This document shows positions 32,934-41,050 of a stretch of 64,000 bases of DNA, one piece after another. The stretch's first letter is position 1; each line of letters opens with the position of its first letter. Source of the DNA: Sciscionella sediminilitoris (lineage in GTDB: Bacteria; Actinomycetota; Actinomycetes; Mycobacteriales; Pseudonocardiaceae); NCBI RefSeq assembly GCF_000737195.2, contig NZ_JALM01000034.1, positions 1 through 64,000 of the forward strand, read 5' to 3'. Both the position numbers and the translations under genes were made by a program. A model generated the notes under the pieces. It was not told where the DNA came from. It saw nothing but the letters and a program-made list of their open reading frames with translations, and did no database searches.

Positions 32934-33197
32934 ATGGCGCAGGATGTGCGCGACGACATTCGTGATTTCATCGCCGCGAAATTTCCCGGAATGTCGTTCA
33001 CCGACGACGAGGACATTTTCGCGCTGGGTTTCGTGAATTCCCTGTTCGCGATGGAACTGGTCATGTTCATCGAGAAGACCTTCGGCACGAAGATCCCGAA
33101 CGAGGAGCTGCGGCTGGAGAACTTCCGCACCGTGGTGCTGATGGCCGAGCTCGTGCAGCGCCGTGCGGAGGCGGCCAAGAGCGGGGCGGTGACATGA
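32934..33197 (+). CDS. Discrete acyl carrier protein for the glyceryl/hydroxymalonyl extender unit (FkbJ-like)
   Basis: This 87-residue acidic protein has the four-helix carrier pattern with the phosphopantetheine serine in GFVNSLFAMEL (Ser36; Asn replaces the more usual Asp before it). It is preceded by a good ribosome site (GGAAAGAGG). Carriers of this type receive the glyceryl group from 1,3-bisphosphoglycerate through the FkbH enzyme, hold it during two oxidations, and deliver the finished extender to a PKS AT. The stop codon overlaps the ATG of the next gene. It could also act as the missing carrier for the upstream KS-AT protein, which has none of its own (inference). Confidence 0.92.
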   Translation: MAQDVRDDIRDFIAAKFPGMSFTDDEDIFALGFVNSLFAMELVMFIEKTFGTKIPNEELRLENFRTVVLMAELVQRRAEAAKSGAVT

Positions 33198-34333
33198 CCG
33201 CCGGGACCCGCGCGGCCGCACCCGAACTCGCCACGGTCGCGCGGTTCGTGGACGAGGAGGTCGCCCCGTACGCGGGCGAGTGGGAGCGGGCCGAGGAGAT
33301 TCCCGCGGAAGTGCGGCAGCGGCTGGGCGGACTCGGGCTGTGGGGCCCGTTTCTGCCCGCCGAGTCCGGCGGTGCCGGGCTGGACATGGTCACCCTCGGC
33401 CGGATACACGAGGAGATCGGCCGCGGCTGCTCCTCGCTGCGCAGCCTGCTGACGGTGCACACCATGGTCACCGCGAGCGTGCAGCGCTGGGGTTCCGCCG
33501 AGCAGGGCGAGCGCTGGCTGCCCGCACTCGCCAGCGGCGAGACCCTGGGCGCGTTCTGCCTGACCGAACCCGAGTACAGCGGCAGCGATGCCACGGCGGC
33601 GGGCACCACGGCGGTCGCCGAGAACGACGGCTGGGTGCTCAGCGGCGCCAAGAAGTGGATCACCGGCGGGCAACGGGCCGGGGTGCTGCTGGTGTTCGCC
33701 GATACGGAGAACGGGATGAGCGCGTTCCTCGTACCGGCCGACCATCCCGGTGTACGGATCAGCCCGGTCGCGCAGGTGCTGGGCACCGCCGCGAGCATGC
33801 TCGCCGCGATCGAGTTCGACCACGTGCGGCTGGGCCCGGACGCGCTGCTCGGCCCGCCCGGCTGGGCGGCGGGCACGGTGATGACCGGTGCCCTCGATCT
33901 CGGCCGGTACAGCGTCGCCAGCGGTTCGGTCGGCATCATCCGGGCCGCCATGGACGCCTCGGCCGCCTACACCTCGCACCGTCGCGCCGGCGGTGGCCTG
34001 TTGCGGGAGCAGCCGCAGATCCGGGCGAAGATCAGCGAGATGGTCACCGCGCGCAACGCGGCGCGGCTGTTGTGCGCGGAGGCCGGGCGACTCAAGGATG
34101 CCGGAGATCCGGCGACGATCATGGCCACCTGGGTGGCCAAGTACTTCGCGTCCACCGCCGCGGCCCGGGCCGCCTCCGATGCCGTGCAGATCCACGGTGC
34201 GAACGGATGCGGTCCGGAGTATCCGGTCGCGCGGCTGTACCGGGACGCGAAGGTCATGGAAATCATCGAGGGCAGCACCCAGATCCAGGAGCTGACCATC
34301 GCCGATGAAGCGTATCGAGAGGTGGCGCGATGA
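33194..34333 (+). CDS. Acyl-CoA dehydrogenase-like flavoprotein of C2-oxygenated malonyl-ACP synthesis (FkbI-like)
   Basis: The 379-residue protein has the acyl-CoA dehydrogenase layout: an N-terminal helical domain, a central beta domain with LTEPEYSGSD and WITGGQRAG blocks that contact flavin, and a C-terminal helical domain ending with IIEGSTQIQ, where the Glu matches the usual catalytic base. In extender-unit operons this homologue works on an ACP-bound C3 substrate and helps oxidise the glyceryl group to the malonyl level. Start and stop both overlap the neighbours by four bases (ATGA), so the ACP, this gene and FkbH are translationally coupled. The substrate is inferred from context. 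Confidence 0.92.
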   Translation: MTAGTRAAAPELATVARFVDEEVAPYAGEWERAEEIPAEVRQRLGGLGLWGPFLPAESGGAGLDMVTLGRIHEEIGRGCSSLRSLLTVHTMVTASVQRWGSAEQGERWLPALASGETLGAFCLTEPEYSGSDATAAGTTAVAENDGWVLSGAKKWITGGQRAGVLLVFADTENGMSAFLVPADHPGVRISPVAQVLGTAASMLAAIEFDHVRLGPDALLGPPGWAAGTVMTGALDLGRYSVASGSVGIIRAAMDASAAYTSHRRAGGGLLREQPQIRAKISEMVTARNAARLLCAEAGRLKDAGDPATIMATWVAKYFASTAAARAASDAVQIHGANGCGPEYPVARLYRDAKVMEIIEGSTQIQELTIADEAYREVAR

Positions 34334-35397
34334 CGAGCACGGAAACCGAGCCCGGCACGTCGCGGAAACCCGGCAGGGGCCGGATCAAATGCGTCGTCTG
34401 GGATCTGGACAACACGCTGTGGCAGGGCACGCTGCTGGAGGACGGGGAAGTGACCGTCCGGCCGGAGGTGGTCGCCGAGATCAAGCGGCTCGACGAGCTG
34501 GGCGTGCTGCATTCGGTGGCCAGCCGCAATGACCACGACGCGGCGATGGAGCGACTGCGGGCCGCGGGGCTCGCGGAGTACTTCCTGTATCCGCAGATCA
34601 ACTGGAATCCCAAATCCGGTTCTGTGCAACGGGTTGCCGAAGCGCTCAATCTCGGCCTGGACGCGATCGCGTTCGTCGACGATCAGCAGTTCGAGCTGGA
34701 CGAGGTGGCGCACGCGCTGCCCTCGGTGACGACCGTCGATGCCGCCGAGTTCGAACAGGTACTCGCGGGGGAGGAGTTCCGGCCCCGGTTCGTCACCGAC
34801 GAATCGCGGATCCGCCGCCAGCTCTACCGCGCCGCCGCCGAACGGGACCGGGTGGAGCAGGAGTACCAGGGCACCGACGAGGAATTCCTGTCCACACTGG
34901 ACATGACGTTCACGATCAGCCGGGCGCAGCGGGAGGACCTGCAGCGGGCCGAAGAGCTGACGGTGCGCACCAATCAGCTGAATTCGACCGGGCGGGTCTA
35001 CTCCTACGACGAGCTGGACGAGCTGCGCGACTCGCCCGATCATGTGTTGCTGGTGGCATCGCTGTCGGACAAGTACGGCGGATACGGCAAGATCGGGCTG
35101 GCCCTCGTCGAGCGCGGCTCACCGGCCTGGCACCTGCGGATGATGCTGATGTCCTGCCGGGTGATGTCCCGCGGGGTCGGCACCGTGCTGCTCAACCACA
35201 TCATGGGGCTGGCCAAGGCCGACGGCGCCACGCTGCGCGCCGACTTCGTGGAGACCGGCCGCAATCGGGTCATGTACGTGACCTACGCGTTCGCCGGATT
35301 CCGCGAACTCTCCCGGGACGGCGACCGACTGGTACTGGAGTCGGATCTGACCCGGATCCAGCCGCCTCCCGGTTATCTGACCGTGGACGTGCGGTGA
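34330..35397 (+). CDS. fkbH: FkbH-type glyceryl-ACP synthase (HAD-like phosphatase/glyceryltransferase)
   Basis: The 355-residue protein starts with a HAD-superfamily domain whose nucleophile motif is DLDNT (Asp25 and Asp27) and continues into a GNAT-like C-terminal region with the conserved block RVMSRGVG. This is the FkbH family, which takes 1,3-bisphosphoglycerate, removes a phosphate and loads the D-glyceryl group onto a dedicated ACP. Alone with an ACP such enzymes also serve tetronate pathways. Here the two dehydrogenases beside it point to oxidation onward to hydroxymalonyl- or methoxymalonyl-ACP. The ATG overlaps the upstream stop, and its own stop overlaps the GTG of the thioesterase. 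No O-methyltransferase is in the operon. Confidence 0.94.
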   Translation: MTSTETEPGTSRKPGRGRIKCVVWDLDNTLWQGTLLEDGEVTVRPEVVAEIKRLDELGVLHSVASRNDHDAAMERLRAAGLAEYFLYPQINWNPKSGSVQRVAEALNLGLDAIAFVDDQQFELDEVAHALPSVTTVDAAEFEQVLAGEEFRPRFVTDESRIRRQLYRAAAERDRVEQEYQGTDEEFLSTLDMTFTISRAQREDLQRAEELTVRTNQLNSTGRVYSYDELDELRDSPDHVLLVASLSDKYGGYGKIGLALVERGSPAWHLRMMLMSCRVMSRGVGTVLLNHIMGLAKADGATLRADFVETGRNRVMYVTYAFAGFRELSRDGDRLVLESDLTRIQPPPGYLTVDVR

Positions 35398-36137
35398 CGG
35401 CCGCGCCGCAACACCCCTGGCTGCCGGGCGGGCTGCCGGAGACCGGGGCGACCAAACTGTTCTGCTTCCCGCATGCCGGCGGGAGCGCGCTGGTGTACCG
35501 CGACTGGCAGGCCGAGGCGGGGGACGGGCTCGCCGTGCTCCCGGTGCAACCGCCCGGCCGGGCCGAGCGCGGCCGGGAACGCCCGCACGAGAACGTCGAG
35601 TCCTTGGCGGACGATGCACTGGACGGCCTGGCTGAGGCGTTCACCGGAGACTACGCGTTTTTCGGGCACAGTGTGGGCGCCCTCGCCGCCTACCTGATCA
35701 CCCGCCGGCTCGTGGAACGCGGTGCCCGCCCGCCGCGGCACCTGTTCGTGTCGGGCAGGGCCGCACCGCAGCTTCCGGACAACCGTCCGCCGCTGCGCGC
35801 GCTTCCCGACGACCGGCTCACCGCCGAACTGGACGCGCTCGGCGGGCTGCCGGAAGTGCTGCGCCGGGAACCGGCGCTGCTCTCGATGTTCCTGCCACTG
35901 CTGCGCGCCGACCTCGCGGTCAACGAGACCTATCGGCACCGGCCGGGCGCGGTGCTTCCGGTGCCGTTGACCGTGTTCGGTGGCGATCACGATCCGCGCG
36001 CCGACACCGAGGAGCTCGCGGCGTGGCTGGAAGTGGGCAGCGATCCGGAACTGTTCCTCTACCCCGGCGGGCATTTCTACCTCGAGAACAGGGTTCCGGA
36101 ATTGCTGCACACCGTCCGGCTGAAGTTGGGGCGCTGA
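35394..36137 (+). CDS. Type II thioesterase
   Basis: This stand-alone alpha/beta-hydrolase of 247 residues opens with KLFCFPHAGGS and has the nucleophile elbow GHSVG (Ser93), an Asp in GGDHDPRAD and a late His in GGHFYL. These are the landmarks of the editing thioesterases that free stalled or wrong acyl groups from PKS and NRPS carriers. It starts at GTG 35394, overlapping the FkbH stop (GTGA), so it belongs to the extender operon. With no type I thioesterase domain on the PKS proteins seen here, it could conceivably help in release, but editing is the normal role of this family. Confidence 0.93.
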   Translation: MTAAPQHPWLPGGLPETGATKLFCFPHAGGSALVYRDWQAEAGDGLAVLPVQPPGRAERGRERPHENVESLADDALDGLAEAFTGDYAFFGHSVGALAAYLITRRLVERGARPPRHLFVSGRAAPQLPDNRPPLRALPDDRLTAELDALGGLPEVLRREPALLSMFLPLLRADLAVNETYRHRPGAVLPVPLTVFGGDHDPRADTEELAAWLEVGSDPELFLYPGGHFYLENRVPELLHTVRLKLGR

Positions 36138-36225
36138 GCACGATGGCGTTTCCCGAGCCCACCACGGCGCCACGTGCGCGTTCCGACCGGCCATCGAACA
36201 GAGCCCGAGACGAAGGGGTTGCCTC

Positions 36226-36933
36226 ATGACCACCGATGCCCGAGCCGAACTCGAGGAATTCATCCAGACCAAGGAATTCAGCTGTCTCGGTGCCCGTTCG
36301 GCACTCAAGAAAGGCACGATCCAGCACGGGCACTACCCGGCGCTGGGGGAGCCGGATTCGGCCCGCGCCAATTACCGGGAACTGCTCGGTTATGCCCGGG
36401 ATATCCGCCCGACCCTTTCGGACAAGAGCTTCCGCACCTTCGTGGCGACCTTCGAGACTCCCGGGCAGGTGCTGGAGGAGCGCGAGTTCGAGCGGTTGCT
36501 CTGGCGGCACCTGCAGCTGATGCACGATATCGACAGCCGTAGTTACGGGCTCGACGACGGCGCCACCTCGGATCCGGACGAGCCGCATTTCGGTTTCCAC
36601 GTGGCGGGCCACGCCTTCTTCCTGGTGGGCATGCACCCCGGAGCGTCCAGAGCCAGCCGCCGGTTCGTGCGCCCGGCGATCGCGTTCAACTCCCTCATGC
36701 AGTTCATGCTGCTCGGGGAGAAGTTCTTCTCGATGCAGGACGCCATCCGCAAGCGGGAGAGGAACAACAACGGTTCGGTGAATCCGAGTTTCACGACCTA
36801 CGAATACGAGATGCCCTCCCGGCACTACGCCGGGCGGATGACCGAGCCGGACTGGAAGTGTCCGTTCACCTCCCGGCACGAGGCCGCCCCGGCGAAGTAC
36901 GGCCTGGACACGTTGAAAGCCAAGGAAGGCTGA
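36226..36933 (+). CDS. YqcI/YcgG-family protein, candidate heme-dependent N-hydroxylase (GntA-like)
   Basis: The 235-residue protein has the marks of the YqcI/YcgG family: an N-terminal FSCLGARSALKKG block, a central HPGASRASRRF, then IAFNSLMQF, and a C-terminal DWKCPF. No signal peptide or membrane segment is seen. From memory, the one member of this family with a known role is GntA of guanitoxin synthesis, a heme-dependent N-hydroxylase; family assignment here is by motif recognition and the reaction is inferred. It follows the thioesterase by 88 bases on the same strand, has its own ribosome site (AAGGGG), and ends just before the operon terminator, so it is probably a tailoring or precursor gene of the polyketide cluster. 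An N-oxygenating role would imply a nitrogen atom in the product. Confidence 0.7.
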   Translation: MTTDARAELEEFIQTKEFSCLGARSALKKGTIQHGHYPALGEPDSARANYRELLGYARDIRPTLSDKSFRTFVATFETPGQVLEEREFERLLWRHLQLMHDIDSRSYGLDDGATSDPDEPHFGFHVAGHAFFLVGMHPGASRASRRFVRPAIAFNSLMQFMLLGEKFFSMQDAIRKRERNNNGSVNPSFTTYEYEMPSRHYAGRMTEPDWKCPFTSRHEAAPAKYGLDTLKAKEG

Positions 36934-36946
36934 ACCGGACTGATCG

Positions 36947-36978
36947 CCGCCGGGGTGGACCGCCCACCCCGGCGGTTT
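36947..36978. terminator. Strong hairpin terminator between convergent genes
   Basis: CCGCCGGGGTGG (36947-36958) and its exact complement CCACCCCGGCGG (36964-36975) form a 12-bp stem with a 5-base loop, followed by TTT. It lies 14 bases after the YqcI/YcgG stop and 8 bases before the end of the convergent regulator, so it can serve both strands. Confidence 0.85.
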
Positions 36979-36985
36979 CGGGTGT

Positions 36986-39403
36986 TCAGGCGGGGATCTC
37001 GGTGCGCGCGGTGCGGCCGCCGGAGAAGCGCCGCACCAGTTCGGTGCTCGCGGAACGCGGGATTCGCTGATAGGCCAGTTCGCGCAGCGGCGCCCAGCGG
37101 AAGGCGAATCCGTGCCCGGCATGTTCGAGAAGGCCTTGCGCGGCAAGGGAACCCAGCGCCATGGCAACCTCGGCCCGGTCCCGGCCGCAGACCTCGGTCA
37201 CCTCGTCCGCGTCGAAGAACTCGCCGGTCAGTGTGGCCGCCTTGAGCACGCTCTTCTCCGCGGGAGCCAGGCTGTCCAGCAACGCGGCGAGTGTGCGGCG
37301 GATGGCCGCCGGGGTCGGAGGTGCCGTGTGCCCGAGGGCCGGAGACAGCGTCGTCCGGTCGTGCACCGCTCGCGCGTACACCTGCGCGAACCGCGGATTG
37401 CCGCCGATCCGGGTGATCAGCTCGTGCCGGGTCCGGGCCAGCCGGTTCGTGTTCGGCAGCAGCACGTCGAGCAGTTTGGCCACCGCCTTGTCGGCCAGGG
37501 GCGCCAGCACGATGGTCGTCTGCCCGGTGACCGTTTGCGGCGGTACGTCGAGTGGATCGGGGCGTTCGGCGGTGAGGATCAGGACCGGGAGCCCCGCGCA
37601 GGCTTCGCCCAGCCAGGACAGCCTCGTGCGCAGCTCCGCGTCCTGGACATCGTCGGCAAGCACGACCAGCGGTCCGTTGGCGGTCAGTTCGGTCGCGGCG
37701 GCACGGAGCGCGGGTCCGCCGTCTCCGCCGCGCAGCCCGGCCATCGTAGCGGGCAGCAAGCCCGGGGCCGAGGCGAATGCGGCGAGCAGATCACCGGCCA
37801 CGTCGAGCACCCGGATCCGCGGGTATTCCTCGAGAAGCTGGCGGAACTCGATGAGCAGGCGCGTCTTGCCGATACCGGGCTCGCCGCGCAGGGTCACCCG
37901 GTGCGGATGGCCGCCGCGCTCGACGAAACCCAGGAACTGGTGCAGCAGTTCGAGCTCGTGCTCGCGACCGGCGAACGTGAGGGTGTCCGGTGGTTCGGGC
38001 GCCGGACGGGGCCGCAGCAGACAGGCCTCCCACCGGCCGTCCTGTTCGGTGGCGGTGTAGCCGACCTCGGGTTCGCTTGCCTCACGGACCGCCTCCACGA
38101 CGCGAACCCGGCCCTCCGGTGCGCTGAGCGTGGACCGGACACACCGGTCGAGCACGGGACCGGTGACCGATTCCTCACCGATCGCCGAGGGCGTGGTGAG
38201 CACGTCCCCGGTTTCGACGCTCACCTGCACGGCGATTCCCGATTCGGTGAGCCGGTCCCGGATCCGCAGCGCGGTGCGCACCGCCCGGACGGCGTCATCC
38301 TCGCGGGTGCGCGGAAGCCCGTACACCGCGAGCAGAACGGGGCCGTGCATGCCGGGCAACCGGGCGTCCTCGGTGGCGGCCTCTTCCTCGACCACGGCCC
38401 AGAGCCGGGCAAGCACCTCGCCGGCCTCCTCGGGGTCGTCGGAGGTCGCGGCGGCGATCCCGACCGCGACAACCGGTTTGCGTTCGGCCTCGGTTTCCCG
38501 CGGCAGCCAGAAGTCGGGGCGTTCCTCCCCGGTATCGCCCGGTTCCTCCGCGAGTTCGGGCGCGGGCACCGGGACCATGGGGGATGCCGGGACGACCGCG
38601 GCCATCGGCTGCGGATCGGCTTCGGCCGGAGGAGTGCGATCGAGCACCGCCTCGTCGTGCTGCAGGATCGCGCGTTCGAGTTCCCGGAGTTCGCGGCCCG
38701 GCTCGAGGCCGAGCTCATCGGTGAGGCTCGCCCGGGTGGCGCGGAAGACCTCGAGCGCGTCGACCGCCCGTCCGCACCGGTAGAGCGCGGTCATCAGCTG
38801 GGCGTTGAGCCGCTCGCGGTTGGGGTTCGCCGTCGCCTGCTCCTGCAGTGCGCTGAGCACCTCGCGGTGCCTGCCGCGGTCGAGCTCCAGGGCGAACAGG
38901 TCTTCGTGCAGCGCAAGCCGCTCATCCTCGAGCGTGCCCAGCTCGGGCCAGTTCACGCCCGCCTCGGCGAGATCGGCCAGCATGCGGCCGCGCCAGAGCG
39001 CGAGCGCCTCGGTCATGGCCGAGACGGCGCCCTCGGTGTCCCCGTTGTCCCGCGCGCCACGGCCCGCGGCCGAGAGTCGGCGGAACCGGGCGAGGTCGAG
39101 CTGCTCGTCGTCGATCCGCAGCAGATAACCGGGCGCGTGGGTGAGCAGCATCGGTTCCTGCTCACCGGGATTCGTGCCCGCCGCGAGCGTCGAGCGCAGC
39201 CCGGAGACCGCGTTCTGCACCATCTTGCGTGCCGTGGCCGGGATCTGCTCCGGCCAGAGCGCGGAAAGCAGGGAGCTCGTCGCCACCACTTCGTTGTGGT
39301 GCAGCAGCAGGTAGGCGAGTACGGCTCGCTGGGTGGATCCTCTGAGCACCACCGGGCGCCCGTTGTGGACGATGTCGAAGGGACCGAGAAGTTCGAAGCG
39401 CAT
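36986..39403 (-). CDS. Large SARP-family transcriptional activator with cyclase-homology and ATPase domains
   Basis: I place the start at ATG 39403 (MRFELLGPFDIV), which begins the winged-helix domain cleanly and has a purine-rich site upstream; this gives 805 residues. Order of domains: OmpR-like DNA-binding domain (about 1-95), bacterial transcriptional activation domain with TPR-like helices (about 100-250), a Pro/Glu-rich linker, a domain resembling a degenerate class III nucleotide cyclase (about 310-470; KPVVAVGIAAAT to the GRVRVVE region), then an AAA-type ATPase with Walker A GEPGIGKT (about 506-513) and a Walker B-like LVVLADD. The protein ends soon after the ATPase. SARP proteins activate antibiotic clusters by binding direct repeats near -35. 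It converges on the PKS operon, so it is the likely pathway regulator. Confidence 0.9.
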   Translation of the reverse strand: MRFELLGPFDIVHNGRPVVLRGSTQRAVLAYLLLHHNEVVATSSLLSALWPEQIPATARKMVQNAVSGLRSTLAAGTNPGEQEPMLLTHAPGYLLRIDDEQLDLARFRRLSAAGRGARDNGDTEGAVSAMTEALALWRGRMLADLAEAGVNWPELGTLEDERLALHEDLFALELDRGRHREVLSALQEQATANPNRERLNAQLMTALYRCGRAVDALEVFRATRASLTDELGLEPGRELRELERAILQHDEAVLDRTPPAEADPQPMAAVVPASPMVPVPAPELAEEPGDTGEERPDFWLPRETEAERKPVVAVGIAAATSDDPEEAGEVLARLWAVVEEEAATEDARLPGMHGPVLLAVYGLPRTREDDAVRAVRTALRIRDRLTESGIAVQVSVETGDVLTTPSAIGEESVTGPVLDRCVRSTLSAPEGRVRVVEAVREASEPEVGYTATEQDGRWEACLLRPRPAPEPPDTLTFAGREHELELLHQFLGFVERGGHPHRVTLRGEPGIGKTRLLIEFRQLLEEYPRIRVLDVAGDLLAAFASAPGLLPATMAGLRGGDGGPALRAAATELTANGPLVVLADDVQDAELRTRLSWLGEACAGLPVLILTAERPDPLDVPPQTVTGQTTIVLAPLADKAVAKLLDVLLPNTNRLARTRHELITRIGGNPRFAQVYARAVHDRTTLSPALGHTAPPTPAAIRRTLAALLDSLAPAEKSVLKAATLTGEFFDADEVTEVCGRDRAEVAMALGSLAAQGLLEHAGHGFAFRWAPLRELAYQRIPRSASTELVRRFSGGRTARTEIPA

Positions 39404-39681
39404 GGAATACCGCCCTGCCTGCAGCCTGCGAAGACGATTCCACGATGCCGGGTCCCACGGCGCCGGGACAACGTCTGCGGACCGAGAGTGGCTGCTTGCC
39501 ACTACGGACCAGGACGGTGCCAGAAACCGTCGGATGGCTTGACGATGGTCGGTGTCGCTGGTAGCGGAGACCGCTCGAGTGTTCGTTGTGGACAGTCAGT
39601 TCCCGGGTGGGTCCCTCGGCGCGTTGTGCAGGTGGGGCGCGTCACGAACCAAACTATCACACCTGTGCTAATTTGAATAGC
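39404..39681. promoter_or_regulatory. Divergent intergenic region between SARP and TetR genes
   Basis: This 278-base stretch holds no convincing gene. It separates the divergently transcribed SARP and TetR genes, so both promoters must lie here. The right end is AT-rich (about 39645-39680, with TAATTT about 10 bases before the TetR GTG) and is the best place for the TetR promoter and operator. I could not define exact -35 and -10 boxes. Confidence 0.5.
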
Positions 39682-40317
39682 GTGGTTCGGACGATCGATG
39701 GTGAGGCGCGGCGGCAGCTGCTCGCCGACGCGGTTTGGCGGTTGCTGCGCAAGGACGGGCTCGAGGCGGCGTCGGTGCGTGCGGTGGCGGCCGAGGCTGG
39801 CCTGTCCACGGGTTCCGTGCGGCACTTCTTCACCACGCAGGACGAACTGCACGTGTTCGCCATGGAGGAGCTGGGCCGCCGGATCACCGCGCGGGTCGGG
39901 GACGTGCTCGTCACCGGGGAAACCGGTTCCGGCACCGGCCTGTCCCCGGCACTGGCCCGGGAACGGGTCCGGTCGGCGCTGCTGCAGGTGCTGCCGACCA
40001 CGGAGGAGAGCACCGCGGATTTCCACGCGCATCTGCAGTTCATCGTCAAGGCGGTCGTGCATCAGCCGCTCGGCGAGGCGGCGCGGTGCGGTCATCGGGA
40101 ACTGGAGGACTTCTATGTGTACTGCTTCGACTATCTGCTGGAGGCGGGCGCGGTCGGCGCGGACTTCGACCGCCGTGCGGCCGCCCGCGAACTGGCGGTC
40201 GTGATGGACGGCCTCGTACTGCGGCGGCTGACCGCCCCGGAACTGCTGAGTGACGAACAGATGCGGCAGATCCTCGATCGGCAGCTGGAGCTGCTGGCCC
40301 CGGAGGTGACCTCGTGA
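39682..40317 (+). CDS. TetR-family transcriptional regulator
   Basis: Starting at GTG 39682 (MVRTIDGEARRQLL) gives 211 residues and places the helix-turn-helix at the expected N-terminal position: SVRAVAAEAGLSTGSVRHFF followed by the FTTQDEL region. The C-terminal ligand-binding half is helical, with a conserved-looking VMDGLVLR segment. There is no obvious ribosome site and the upstream AT-rich stretch is close, so the message may be leaderless. The stop overlaps the GTG of the membrane protein gene (GTGA), so the regulator likely controls that gene and itself. The ligand is unknown. Confidence 0.9.
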   Translation: MVRTIDGEARRQLLADAVWRLLRKDGLEAASVRAVAAEAGLSTGSVRHFFTTQDELHVFAMEELGRRITARVGDVLVTGETGSGTGLSPALARERVRSALLQVLPTTEESTADFHAHLQFIVKAVVHQPLGEAARCGHRELEDFYVYCFDYLLEAGAVGADFDRRAAARELAVVMDGLVLRRLTAPELLSDEQMRQILDRQLELLAPEVTS

Positions 40318-40904
40318 TCGCCGCGATCGTGGTGGCCGAGGTCGCCTTCTGGGTGCTCCTGGTCGGCGGCCTCGCGGTCCGCTATCTGGTCAAGGCCCAG
40401 CGCCTGAGCTCGGTCATCCTCGCCGGTGTCCCGCTCGTCGACCTCGGTCTGGTCATCCTGGTAGCGGTGGATGTCGTGCGCGGGGCACCGCCCACCGCGG
40501 CGCACGCGCTGGCGTCGATGTATCTCGGTTTCACCGTGGCGTTCGGGCACTCGATCATCCGGCGCGCCGACGCCTGGTTCCGGTACCGATTCGCGGACGG
40601 CCCGAGGCCGACCAAGCCGGTCAAGGGCTCCAAGGAATACAGCCAGTCGCTGTGGGCCGAATGGTTCCGGTTGCTGTTCGCCGCGATCATCGCCGCGGTC
40701 TGCCTGCTCGTCATGATCGCGCTGCAGGGGTGGTTCGTGCCGACCAGCGTCGGCGAGGCGTTCGGGCACCCGTATTGGGCGGCACTGGTGATCCTGGCCA
40801 TCGTCGTGGTGGCGTGGTTCTTCTTCGGGCCCGGCTCGACCAAGAGCGGGGATTCGAACAAGGACCGCGAAGACCGGAGTGGTTACGACTCCTCCACGCG
40901 TTGA
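40314..40904 (+). CDS. Integral membrane protein of unknown function, coupled to TetR regulator
   Basis: The 196-residue protein has about five hydrophobic segments (residues 2-25, 33-55, 66-82, 119-140 and 153-172) and a charged, hydrophilic C-terminus rich in Asp, Lys and Ser that should lie in the cytoplasm. I do not recognise a catalytic or transport motif. The GTG start overlaps the TetR stop, so the two form a small operon; such TetR-membrane protein pairs are common in actinomycetes and often respond to membrane-active ligands. A role in export or envelope stress is possible but unsupported. Confidence 0.8.
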   Translation: MIAAIVVAEVAFWVLLVGGLAVRYLVKAQRLSSVILAGVPLVDLGLVILVAVDVVRGAPPTAAHALASMYLGFTVAFGHSIIRRADAWFRYRFADGPRPTKPVKGSKEYSQSLWAEWFRLLFAAIIAAVCLLVMIALQGWFVPTSVGEAFGHPYWAALVILAIVVVAWFFFGPGSTKSGDSNKDREDRSGYDSSTR

Positions 40905-41050
40905 CGATCCCGCCGCGGCCCCGGCCGCGGCGGGAAAACGAGCATCCTGCCGAAATCCGCTCGACCGGAGCCCGGGTGCGCACCGCGCGGGGCACGATGG
41001 AGCACATCGCCGGAACGCCTCCGAGATCCGGGCCGAGGAATGGGGAATCG

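Noticed and set aside
34330-35397. Tetronate-type glyceryl pathway for the FkbH gene
   Set aside because: Tetronate sets carry a KASIII-like cyclase and acyltransferase/lyase genes. Here the neighbours are the two dehydrogenases of the malonyl-type extender route.
37112-39676. Long + strand frame opposite the large SARP gene
   Set aside because: The minus-strand reading gives clear winged-helix, BTAD and ATPase domains; the + frame has none.
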